Shown piece by piece: positions 32,801 through 41,621 of a DNA stretch of 64,000 nt (its first letter is position 1; each line of letters begins with the position of its first letter). A program made the translations under genes and the position numbers. The notes under the pieces were generated by a model. The model searched no databases and was not told where the DNA came from. It saw only the letters and a program-made list of their open reading frames with translations. Origin of the DNA: Iris pallida (Eukaryota > Streptophyta > Magnoliopsida > Asparagales > Iridaceae); contig JANAVB010009598.1 of NCBI GenBank assembly GCA_029216955.1, forward strand, positions 27,260,879 through 27,324,878, in the 5' to 3' direction.

Positions 32801-35143
32801 GAATCTCGTTTTGAGCTTCGTGAACCTCCCACCGAAGACGAAGTCGAGCAGATCGACCTCGGGGAGGGGTCTTCTTCCAAACCCATCTTCATCAGTAAAA
32901 GCCTGGAAGGAGAAGATCGAGAATCTTTAATCCAACTGGCTAAAGAGTATATCGACGTCTTCGCCTGGAGCTATGAAGACATGCCGGGACTCGATCCACA
33001 GATCGCAATGCATAGGTTGAACATCTTACCTGATGCCAAACCTATCAAACAACTGCAGCGACGCTTCCGTCCGGACATCATGAATGCCATCGATCAGGAG
33101 GTAGACAAACTCTTGACCAGCGGCTTCATCCGTGAGGAACAACACCTGGATTGGGTAGCCAACGTCGTTCCTGTCACCAAGAAGAACGGGAAGATACGAG
33201 TCTGTATCGACTTCAGGGATCTCAACTCTGCTTGCCCGAAGGACGAATTCACGCTTCCAATCACTGATGTGATGATCGACAACACATGTGGCTTTGAGCG
33301 CATGTCCTTCATGGACGGGTATTCAGGCTACAATGAAATCAAGATGTTCCCCGATGATGCAAAACACACGTCATTCAGGACTCCAAAGGGTATTTTTTGC
33401 TACACAGTAATGCCCTTCGGCTTGAAGAACGCCGGTGCGACATACCAGCGAGCTATGAGCACCATCTTCCGTCAACATCTTCGTAAGACGGTCGAATGCT
33501 ATGTTGACGACATCGCAGTCAAGAGCCGCCTCAAAGGAGATCACCTTCAGGACCTGAAGACGGTCTTCGATCTCATGTGGGCACATCAACTCAAAATGAA
33601 CCCCGCTAAATCCTTTCTTGGGGTTTCTAGCGGCAAATTCTTGGGCTTTGTCATCACAGCGAAAGGCATTCATGTTGATCCTGAGAAGACCAAAGCCATC
33701 CTCAACATGGACCCTCCGAAGAACCTTCGAGAACTTCGGGGCCTACAGGGACGTCTGGCATATATCCGGAGGTTTATAGCAAACCTCTCCGGTAGATGTC
33801 AACCCTTTACTCAGCTCATGAAGAAGGGAGTCTCTTACGTCTGGACAGAGGAGTGCCAAAAGGCTTTCGACGACATCAAGGCTTACTTAACAAGCCCACC
33901 AGTCCTGGTAGCGCCAGTCGTCGGCAAACCATTTCTCCTCTACGTTTGTGCCATGGATCATTCTCTTGGCGCTCTGCTGGCTCAAAACAGCGATACAGGC
34001 TTCGAGCAAGCAATCTACTACCTCAGTCGAACACTCATCGGGGCCGAACACCGGTACAACCCCGTCGAAAAGGAGTGCTTGGCTTTGGTGTTTGCCATCC
34101 AGAAGACTCGTCATTATGTCTCGGGTCAGACAATTCATGTCATTTCTCGAGTCAATCCGCTCAGAGTCCTCATGACGAAGCCAGGATTATTGAACTCCCG
34201 GCTGGCTACATGGGCGATCTTGCTAACACCGTACAACATGGTGTTTGTGCCGCAAAAAGCTGTTAAGGGTCAAGCTCTGGCTGACTTTTTAGCTGCACAC
34301 CCCATCCCAGAATCCTCAAAACTCTATGAAGATATCCCGGATGAGGTCCAAGAATCCAACGTCACCGAAGGAGGCTCCGTTTGGCGGATGTTCTTCGACG
34401 GCGCTTCGAGAACAGGCCCCAAAGGCCAAATCATTGCAGGAGTGGGGGTAGTCTTAGTCTCCCCCGATCAGCTGGTCATCCAGCGTGCGTACTCTCTTTT
34501 GAAGTCGTGCTCCAACAATGTTGCCGAGTACAACACACTCGTCATGGGACTCCAGCTCGCACAACAGCTGGGGGTCGACCATCTGGAAGCTTACGGCGAC
34601 TCAAAACTCGTCGTAAACCAGGTTCGGGGACAATACGAAGTTCGCCATGAAGATTTAATCCCTTATCATGAAGTCGCGTTGAACATCATTTCAACCTTCA
34701 CCGGGTTCTTTATTGAACATGTCCCCCGTTTACAGAACTTGGAGGCCGATGCTCTGGCCGGCCTCGCAGCCTCATTAGCAGCGCCCTTTGGGACTCAACA
34801 CTATATCACGGTAACAGGACGAGATCTAATTTGTCCCAGAAACAACCTATGCTTACGGGTGGCTCACGCTATGCCGACAAACACTGGTGTTAATGTCCGA
34901 GACTGGAGGTTCCCGTTCATCGACTTTGCTGTCTACGGAATCCTTCCAGAGGACCCGAAGGAAGCCGTCTCAGTCAGGAGACGCTCTCTTCGATTCTACT
35001 ACGATACAGCTACCAAAACGCTGTACCGATGCTCCTTCGATGGGCTCCTCCTTCGATGCCTGTCCAACGAAGAAGCAGCCGAAGCTCTTCAAGAAGCTCA
35101 TGACGGAACTTGTGGAGCTCATCAACCCGGTCCTAAGTTGTAA
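32801..35143 (+). CDS. Gypsy reverse transcriptase with RNase H and second (archaeal-type) RNase H
   Basis: In the same frame as the protease, from the stop at 32800. From the first Met at 32981: KKNGKIRVCIDFRDLNSACP (about 66-85), FMDGYSGYNEI, TVMPFGLKNAGATYQRAM, and YVDD at residues 174-177 (33500-33511). The first RNase H lies at about 310-430 (YVCAMDHSLGALLAQ, EKECLALVFAIQK). The second RNase H starts at about 467 (WRMFFDGASRTGPK, NNVAEYNTLVMGL, AYGDSKLVVNQ, LEADALAGLA) and keeps its acidic residues. The first integrase zinc residues follow near GTCGAHQPGPKL, and a TAA stop at 35141-35143 interrupts the link to integrase. Two RNase H domains are diagnostic of Tat elements. Confidence 0.95.
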   Translation, partial: ESRFELREPPTEDEVEQIDLGEGSSSKPIFISKSLEGEDRESLIQLAKEYIDVFAWSYEDMPGLDPQIAMHRLNILPDAKPIKQLQRRFRPDIMNAIDQEVDKLLTSGFIREEQHLDWVANVVPVTKKNGKIRVCIDFRDLNSACPKDEFTLPITDVMIDNTCGFERMSFMDGYSGYNEIKMFPDDAKHTSFRTPKGIFCYTVMPFGLKNAGATYQRAMSTIFRQHLRKTVECYVDDIAVKSRLKGDHLQDLKTVFDLMWAHQLKMNPAKSFLGVSSGKFLGFVITAKGIHVDPEKTKAILNMDPPKNLRELRGLQGRLAYIRRFIANLSGRCQPFTQLMKKGVSYVWTEECQKAFDDIKAYLTSPPVLVAPVVGKPFLLYVCAMDHSLGALLAQNSDTGFEQAIYYLSRTLIGAEHRYNPVEKECLALVFAIQKTRHYVSGQTIHVISRVNPLRVLMTKPGLLNSRLATWAILLTPYNMVFVPQKAVKGQALADFLAAHPIPESSKLYEDIPDEVQESNVTEGGSVWRMFFDGASRTGPKGQIIAGVGVVLVSPDQLVIQRAYSLLKSCSNNVAEYNTLVMGLQLAQQLGVDHLEAYGDSKLVVNQVRGQYEVRHEDLIPYHEVALNIISTFTGFFIEHVPRLQNLEADALAGLAASLAAPFGTQHYITVTGRDLICPRNNLCLRVAHAMPTNTGVNVRDWRFPFIDFAVYGILPEDPKEAVSVRRRSLRFYYDTATKTLYRCSFDGLLLRCLSNEEAAEALQEAHDGTCGAHQPGPKL

Positions 35144-36160
35144 GATCGACTGCGACGTATGGGCTACTACTGGCCAACCATGGCTACCGACGCTGTCGAA
35201 TATGCTAAGAAGTGCCACGCGTGCCAACTTCATGCAGACTTCATACATACACCATCGGAGCCGCTACATCCTACAGTCGCCTCCTGGCCCTTCGAAGCCT
35301 GGGGCATGGACATTGTAGGGCCAATCACCCCTCCTTCATCGAGAGGACACCGTTTCATCCTGGCCATCACCGACTACTTCTTCAAATGGGCGGAAGCAGT
35401 TCCACTGGCAGAAGTAAAAAGCTCCAGGGTGGTCAGCTTTATCAAACACCATGTCATTTACCGTTTTGGAGTACCCCGGCGGATCATCCATGACAATGGT
35501 CCTCAGTTTATCAGCCACATTTTCAGTAGGTTCTGTGACAAGAATCGCATTCAAAACGTGGCCTCAACCGCCTACAATCCGGCAGCAAACGGATTGGCTG
35601 AGGCATTCAATAAAACTATCGTTAGGCTGCTCAAAAAGGTCGTGTCATCCAACAAACACGACTGGGACAAAAAGCTTGGCGAATGCCTTTGGGCCTACCG
35701 CACAACGGTACGAACCCCAACAGGCAACACTCCATTCTCCCTGGTCTACGGGAGCGAAGTAGTACTGCCTCTCGAGATACAGATACCTTCGCTCCGCGTA
35801 GCAATCACAAACAAACTCACAGAAGAGGACAATCAACGTCGTCGTCTGCGGGAACTGGAGGCACTTGACGAAAAGCGTCTCCTAGCCCAACAACGCATCG
35901 AGCTCTACCAAGCCCGTATATCACAGGCTTTCAACAAGAAGGTCAAAAAGAGGACTTTCCAAGTTGGCGACCTGGTTTTAGCAGTCAGAAGACCAATGGT
36001 GTTGACCCACAAGACACCAGGAAAGTTCGAGCCCAAGTGGGAAGGACCTTTCATCATAGAGACGGTATACTCAAACGGTGCTTACCGCCTCGCCAAACCC
36101 AATGGGGACTTGTTCATGATGCCCATCAACGGCAAGTTCCTAAAGAAGTACTATTCTTGA
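35144..36160 (+). CDS. Gypsy integrase
   Basis: In the same frame as RT, after the TAA. It shows MGYYWPTM and CHACQLHAD (the Cys pair of the zinc finger), the DDE core with WGMDIVGPI, IIHDNGPQFIS and NGLAEAFNKTI (all three acidic residues present), LWAYRTTVRTPTGNTPFSLV, and the C-terminal GPF/Y-type segment (GKFEPKWEGPFII, NGAYRLAKPNGDL). It would insert the DNA copy into the genome. The core is intact; only the upstream stop separates it from RT. The frame ends at 36160. Confidence 0.93.
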   Translation, partial: DRLRRMGYYWPTMATDAVEYAKKCHACQLHADFIHTPSEPLHPTVASWPFEAWGMDIVGPITPPSSRGHRFILAITDYFFKWAEAVPLAEVKSSRVVSFIKHHVIYRFGVPRRIIHDNGPQFISHIFSRFCDKNRIQNVASTAYNPAANGLAEAFNKTIVRLLKKVVSSNKHDWDKKLGECLWAYRTTVRTPTGNTPFSLVYGSEVVLPLEIQIPSLRVAITNKLTEEDNQRRRLRELEALDEKRLLAQQRIELYQARISQAFNKKVKKRTFQVGDLVLAVRRPMVLTHKTPGKFEPKWEGPFIIETVYSNGAYRLAKPNGDLFMMPINGKFLKKYYS

Positions 36161-36937
36161 CATCCTCCAGACATGTACTTCCCCAAACAACCTCTTTCCA
36201 TAAACTCGTACGCTTCCGGAACCCAGCTGTCCCGTGGCATCCTCCAGTAGAAAGATAACCACGTCCATATTACCTCTGAGTTGTCTCTCTACACCCTACA
36301 AAGCAGAATCTTACACTTCGTAAGCCTATGCTACCCTTCATGTTTACCACGTCCACATTACCTCTGAGTAAACATCTTGTACAAACAACCCCTGCGTTAT
36401 TGTATATTGATCGCAGAACTTCCACGTCCATATAACCTCTGAGTTGTTCAACGTATCTCCCAAGATCATTCCTACCACGTCCATAATACCTCTGAGTAGG
36501 AAGATTCTATCATTTCGAACCCAATGATTGCCATGTCCACATTACCTCTAAGCAAACATAATGGTTCCTTCAAACTTATTATCTGTACCTGAAAACCAAG
36601 GTGCGCAAAAGATAACAGGTCTACACAAATCATCAAGTTCATGACAGCAAAAGATGAACACATCACAAAAAAGGTTGTAGACTTCTTTATTCTTCTGAAA
36701 AAGGAGTACAAGAAGCTACATCATCCCCCAGTAAGGGTTGCAAAAGAACACAAAAGAAAAAGGGAAAAGCTATGGTCCCTGAATCTCCCCAGGATGGGCT
36801 GAGAGCTCCCTGACTCAAAGCTTTAAGTCGACTGCGCGGGCCTCCACCGTCGCCAGGACTCGTCGCTCTGCTTCCTGGCACATCAATTCAACGGCCCCAG
36901 CGGAAGTATCACTTGCATGCTTCTCATCAAGCTGTTG
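36161..36937. other. Gypsy convergent intergenic region
   Basis: No reading frame of note. It separates the plus-strand pol gene from the 3' end of the minus-strand antisense gene, so both transcripts should end here. It contains the five-copy motif at 36259-36555. Confidence 0.6.
36259..36555. repeat. Five spaced copies of CCACGTCCAYATTACCTCTG
   Basis: Copies begin at 36259, 36347, 36422, 36475 and 36531, each followed by AGT or AGC, and are separated by unlike sequence of 30 to 65 bases. Constant motif with variable spacers differs from an ordinary tandem repeat. Role unknown; it lies between convergent genes. Confidence 0.8.
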
Positions 36938-38346
36938 TCATTGCTGCGCCAAGGCAAGAGTCCGCTGAGTGAAAGTCGCTTCATCCTTCTTGAATGCTGC
37001 ATGTTCAGCCCGGACACGCTCGACCTCTAACTGGAGTCGGGCCCGTTGGTCTTCAAGGTGGCACATCTGGGTGTCGATATCCGCGATATTAGCTTCCAAT
37101 GCAGCTCGAGTTTCCACCGTCGTCTTCATGGACTGAGACAACTGCTCTATCGCAGCCTCAGTCTCAGCCACCTCGTGCTCCCAAACGCCCACGATGGCCT
37201 GGTATGAAGACTCGATCTCGGCAATCAGCTTCCCCTTCTCCACATCTATCAGGACAGAGAGGTCGTTTTGCTGGATACGTTGAAGTTTCGCGAGCCGCTC
37301 ATCCAGCTCAATCACTGAAGCCTCCAGAATTTTGGCCATGTGGTCGTGGCCTTGGTGAATACGAATCAGCTCGATGCAGGGCATTGCCAAAGCTTTTGCC
37401 GTCGCAAAACTCCTGTTGGCATCCATCACAGCAGATACACCCTTCTGCAGCATTTTGTATACCCCCTCGACGAGGAATTTCACATACTCGTCTGCATCCG
37501 CCAGGACCTGCGGCGTCATCGCGGGAGTTGGAGGAGCTACTACAGTTTGCAGATCGGAAGAAGATCCGCCAGCCTCAATCAGCGAGGCTTGAACCTCGGC
37601 ATCAATGGGCTCTTCATCAACAGGGGCTGGACTGCTAGCCCGAGGAGCCGAAGCAACAGAAGGGGCCGGCACAGGCGTCGAGATGGTCCCCCGAGTAGAA
37701 GGAGCGACACAAGGTTCTACACCCTTACCCTTCTCAAGCCCGGAGGAACCACCGATGTCAACGGCCACCTCTTCTACCCCCAATGTCCTATCAACAGTTG
37801 ATACCTCCCTTGGCAGAAAAGGGAGATCATCACTTGTCTCTTGACCCGTCTCAGCGGTCGCGACCGGAAGATGGGTCTCATCATCAACAGGGACAGAATC
37901 TGTCGCTACCTCCTGAGCGGTAGCCGCCTTAACTTTCACGATTGAAGCCGGGGTAGGACTCGGCAATGATGCAGCCGACCTCCCCTCATCATGATAAAGA
38001 GGGGATTCAACCCTCTCCTCTGTCTCAACCATATCTGCTGTCCCCGCAGCAGATTCTTGCAAGACCGGAGGAACGTCATCGGAAGGCGACGAACTCCAGT
38101 CCACTTCATCATCAGGATGCCTCAAGTCCGCAGGACCCTCAGCATCCAAGGCCTCCACGGCAGATGGTGCTCTCCCAGAAGTTGTTGCGACCTCGAGGTC
38201 AGGAGATATTAAAACCTCCGCAGGAACATCTTCGGGACCTTCCTCCACGGGAGACATTAGCATCGGTGGAATGCGCTCATCAGAAGAGCCTGCCACCTCC
38301 TTCGGTTTACTCCCGATTTTGAAACACGGGACTTCTTCTTCAATCC
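36938..38346 (-). CDS. Gypsy antisense gene, 3' exon: acidic linker plus coiled coil
   Basis: A minus-strand frame of about 470 residues. The first part is acidic and Ser/Pro/Val-rich (DERIPPMLMSPVEEGPEDVP). The last 170 residues look like a long coiled coil (ELDERLAKLQRIQQ, EAAIEQLSQSMKTTVE, RARLQLEVERVRAEH). It follows the plant-mobile-domain-like frame at 38413-40374. A 66-base GT-AG interval (38347-38412) lies between them, but joining exactly there gives the wrong phase, so either an indel or another splice form is involved. Such antisense frames are known in Tat elements; their function is not established. Confidence 0.65.
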
Positions 38347-38412
38347 CTACAAGAAGAAGAGCATAAGTCGCCACAATGACGAAAAGAATTGAAATTACGA
38401 AATATTCCTTAC

Positions 38413-40374
38413 CTCAGCAGGGATTGATCCTGCTGGCATTATAAGTGGCACTTCCGTAACCTTCGGGGTCGGCGCCTTTCTCGACCTTTTCGGTACAGAA
38501 GAACCAGCTTCTGTGTCAGCACGCCTTTTCCCGACAGACGGGTCTCCCACTGATACTGCAGCAGCAGCCCGATACCCCGCCAACTCTGGTGGACGATATG
38601 ATCGGGCTGCCATCAACATATTCGCTGTCGCCTCCAGCTGGGTTCCAATAATGAAACTAGTCTCCCTGTCATAACCAGGAGACATAGCAGTCATAGTGTA
38701 ATACAGCTTGGCGGCCGGATATAGGATCGGCGGTCGAGGATTGCGAACTGGCGTGGTGAACTTAATGCTAGTGCATCCAGCGTTATAATATTGCCAGCCC
38801 CGGGCTCCATCCAGCAAACTCCCGATGAAGCCTAAACTACTACTGGGATTCCGCAACATTAACTGGGTATAGCCAAACTGACGAGCAAATCGGCTTGGCA
38901 GATAAGGCTCCAGATAACACCTATTCTGGTTGCGGTAGACCAGGTGAGAAGGCCGGATACTCTGCAACCAACGAAAACTCCATTTCGGCAGAGTGACCGC
39001 ATCTTCGCCAGAGTCAACTAAATCTTGGTCGGCCTCGAAATCTTTGAAGATCGGGCCAACCTTGACAATCTCCCACCCCTGAAGGTAGGACAAGACTCTC
39101 CTGCAAACGGGGACGCCAGTGTAAGACCACTTCCTCTTATAGAAGCGGCGAATGAAGGCATCTCCTTCGACATGGTCCTCCTCCGGACCGGGACTCATCA
39201 CGGTCAGATGATGCAAGATCAGCCACCCCATAAGATAATGGAAAGGCAGCTCGGCCCGAGGAAAGTTATCATTATTACCTCTCTCGTGGATCACATCATC
39301 GGCAAAGGACCTCAAACCGCGCAACAGGTTGCACACCATCGCGGGGAGGAGAGCCAAAGGTCGTCCACAGGCCAACTTCACCGCAGGCAAAATGAGATTC
39401 CGATGTACCCTCTCGATGGCACCGGATCCACCTGCAAATACGCAATCCCGGAGCCATATCATCAAGTAGGACGTCAACACTGCCTTGGATGACATCCGGT
39501 GCCCGCAGTGCCAGAAACAGCTGTACGTAACCTTGCCGCCCTCATTAGAGTGTGGGGTCCTTTCGTCCAGCCGGCTTATTTCAGAACTCACTTCCGCGGG
39601 CTTCAATCCCTGCAGAGTCGCAAACCGAATCCTCGAAGGATCCTTCAAATCCTGCCTAAAGACGTAGTCCCTCCAAGCAGTCACATGAGGCTGGGTCTTG
39701 CCCTTGTCCCTCCGGTGCATCAGATAATGATGGCTTGTCACCTCTTTGAAAACAGCCATCATCTCCGGATCCTTATCCTCCAGAACTTGGATCTCTTCAT
39801 TTGATGGAAAATATTCCTCGTACGGTTCCGAGCCCCAAGGAAGCTTGGACACTTCGTACATCTCATGAAGGGCCAATCCCAACTCCCCCACCGGAGTAAA
39901 GAAGCTGCCAGTCTGGGCATTGAAAAGCTCCAAGAGCGCAAGGAACATAGGCTTATTGAGGTCCACGCCTGCCTGCGTAGCCCGAATGGCGGCTGTCAGC
40001 CCGATCTCTTTAAGCTCAACCTCGAACCTTGAAAGCACCCAAGTGGTCAACTCGTCCCACTTCGGGATGTAGTGACACCAGCCTTCGACTCTGAAGCTAC
40101 CTGTCGGATACATCACCTTTGATGTCAGCATCCGATTTGCAAAGATCGGGGCACTAAAGGGAAACGTGTCGTTTGGGACCTCACTGTAGATGCTCCCAGG
40201 ACGCAAGGCTCGGTAACTGAAAGAAGAACCGGCTCGTGAAGCAGTCAAAGTATATCGCTGGTTCGATGAGGCGTCAATTGAGAGGGTACCTCCCAAGGCC
40301 CCTCCTTGAGAGGGAGTAAGTTCCCAACCCATCCTTCTCTTCGAAGCTAGACGATAAAAAGCCGTCAGCGGCAA
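38413..40374 (-). CDS. Gypsy antisense gene, central part: plant-mobile-domain-like protein
   Basis: A frame of about 650 residues. The N-terminal part has WCHYIPKWDELTTWVLSRF and then FNAQTGSFFTPVGELGLALH with MYEVSKLPWGSEPYEEY. This resembles the plant mobile domain pattern (T-x-F-x-T-P-x-G-E followed by a Leu-rich turn and LP-x-G). Later parts include FHYLMGWLILHHLTVMSP and a basic, nuclear-signal-like KRSRKAPTP near the end. No transposase or polymerase motif is present. The first in-frame codon at the edge is not ATG and a TAG lies just upstream (minus strand), so the N terminus comes from upstream exons or is damaged. Mobile-domain proteins of host plants act in silencing; here the role is inference only. 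Confidence 0.65.
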
Positions 40375-40399
40375 CTAGCGGTCAACCTGCCGCATGTAC

Positions 40400-41263
40400 A
40401 AAACCATGCCTTTGGCAGAAAAGAACCAGTCTTCTCTGATCTCAGTATCTTCGCTTCGGAAGAGACTAGTCGGTCGCCAAACAGAAAGGCAGGTTTTAAG
40501 AAAGTTACACCTTCGGATTCAGCAGACTTCAGTTTACCACTCTCCATCATACTCTGGAGGAAAAGTGGCAACTGGGTCTGGATTTGTAGCATTCTCTCAC
40601 AAGGTTGGTCCTGTAAGATAGCATCCTTCGCAGGATTGATCACCGTCTCGTCAAAATTAACTCCCATCTGACAAAGAGAAGCATCCAGAAGGACCTCATT
40701 CAACAAAGGGATCGTCATCGACACTGATACAACAAAGGTGAAAGTCAGGCAAAAATGTCAAATAGCTTCGACGCATCATCATGGCGTAAGCCCATGCGTG
40801 CCAGCATCAGAGCTTCGGCGCATCATCAGGGCGTAAGCCCATGCTCGTCAACTTGCTTCGGCGCATCATCAGGGCGTAAGCCCATGCACGTCAGCATTGG
40901 AGCTTCGGCGCATCATCAGAGCGTGAGCTCATGCGCGTCAGCGAAGGCTTCGGCACATCATCAGGGTACGAAACCCATGCGCGTCAGCCATTAAACCTCG
41001 GTACATGATAAAGGTGTAAACCTATGCACGTCGGCGGAGTAGAACCTCGGCGTATCTTCAGGACAAAAGTCCATACGCGTCAGCAAATCTGAGTTAGGGC
41101 ACAGTCTGGCCCAAAAGCTTATATGAAGGAGATGAAACCCACCCGTCACCTCAGGACGAACGTCGGCCGAAGTTGCAGGGGTGATAGGTGCATCCTCATC
41201 AACGAACTCCTTCGCTTTCTCCTTCCCCTTGCCGGCACCACCGTGAGGAGTCTTGGGAGCCAT
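40400..41263 (-). CDS. Gypsy antisense gene, 5' exons
   Basis: Exon 1 starts at ATG 41261-41263 (MAPKTPHGGAGKGKEKAKEF, then DEDAPITPATSADVRPEV) and ends near 41140 at a GT. Exon 2 starts at about 40723, after TTGTATCAG, with SMTIPLLNEVLLDASLCQMG, QIQTQLPLFLQSM and LKPAFLFGDRLVSSE. The intron between them, about 420 bases, holds a minisatellite. Near 40380-40450 the frame shifts relative to the long frame downstream. The TATA box at 41361 and a GA-rich leader precede the ATG, so this looks like an independent transcription unit within the retrotransposon. Confidence 0.55.
40764..41088. repeat. Minisatellite gcatcatcagggcgtaagcc inside antisense intron
   Basis: About seven imperfect units of 40 to 60 bases, each running cttcggcgcatcatcaggg, then cgtaagcccatg, then cgcgtcagc. 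The last two units are more diverged. It lies wholly within the inferred first intron of the antisense gene and shares GCGCATC/CATGCGC words with the LTR repeats. Confidence 0.8.
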
Positions 41264-41360
41264 TCTCTCAGAGAAGAAAAAGTTAGGGTTTTGAAGAAAA
41301 ACTCTAAAGAAAGCAAAGGCACAGAGCAGATGAACTCTCTCTCTCTCTCCAACCTCACCT

Positions 41361-41368
41361 ATTTATAG
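41361..41368 (-). promoter_or_regulatory. TATA box of the antisense gene
   Basis: On the minus strand CTATAAATAGG lies about 97 bases before the ATG at 41263, followed by a GA-repeat leader. Spacing fits a plant core promoter. It points away from the 3' LTR, into the element. Confidence 0.65.
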
Positions 41369-41610
41369 GGCATGGTCGTACGCGTGAACCGATGACGTGT
41401 AATCTCAGCCGTCGCTTCGGATTCCGTGAGGAGATAACAACAAATACAACCAAAAGATCATAATTAATCTTTTGGGTTACCAAGGCGTCATCATCATCAA
41501 CTGAAAGGAGCATGCGCCCGAACAAGCATGCACCCAAAAATCATGTGCCCTGACCTCCATGCTTCTTATTCAAAGTATTCCAAAACTTATTCAAAAGTTT
41601 TGAAAACTTT

Positions 41611-41621
41611 GAAGGGGGTCT
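41611..41621 (+). promoter_or_regulatory. Gypsy polypurine tract
   Basis: gaagggggtct lies immediately before the 3' LTR start TGTAGAAGC, the position from which plus-strand DNA synthesis starts. Confidence 0.6.

Noticed and set aside
38347..38412. Simple 66-base intron joining the two long antisense frames
   Set aside because: The GT and AG borders fit, but joining there puts the second exon in a frame that soon stops; another splice or an indel is required, so I did not annotate it as an intron.
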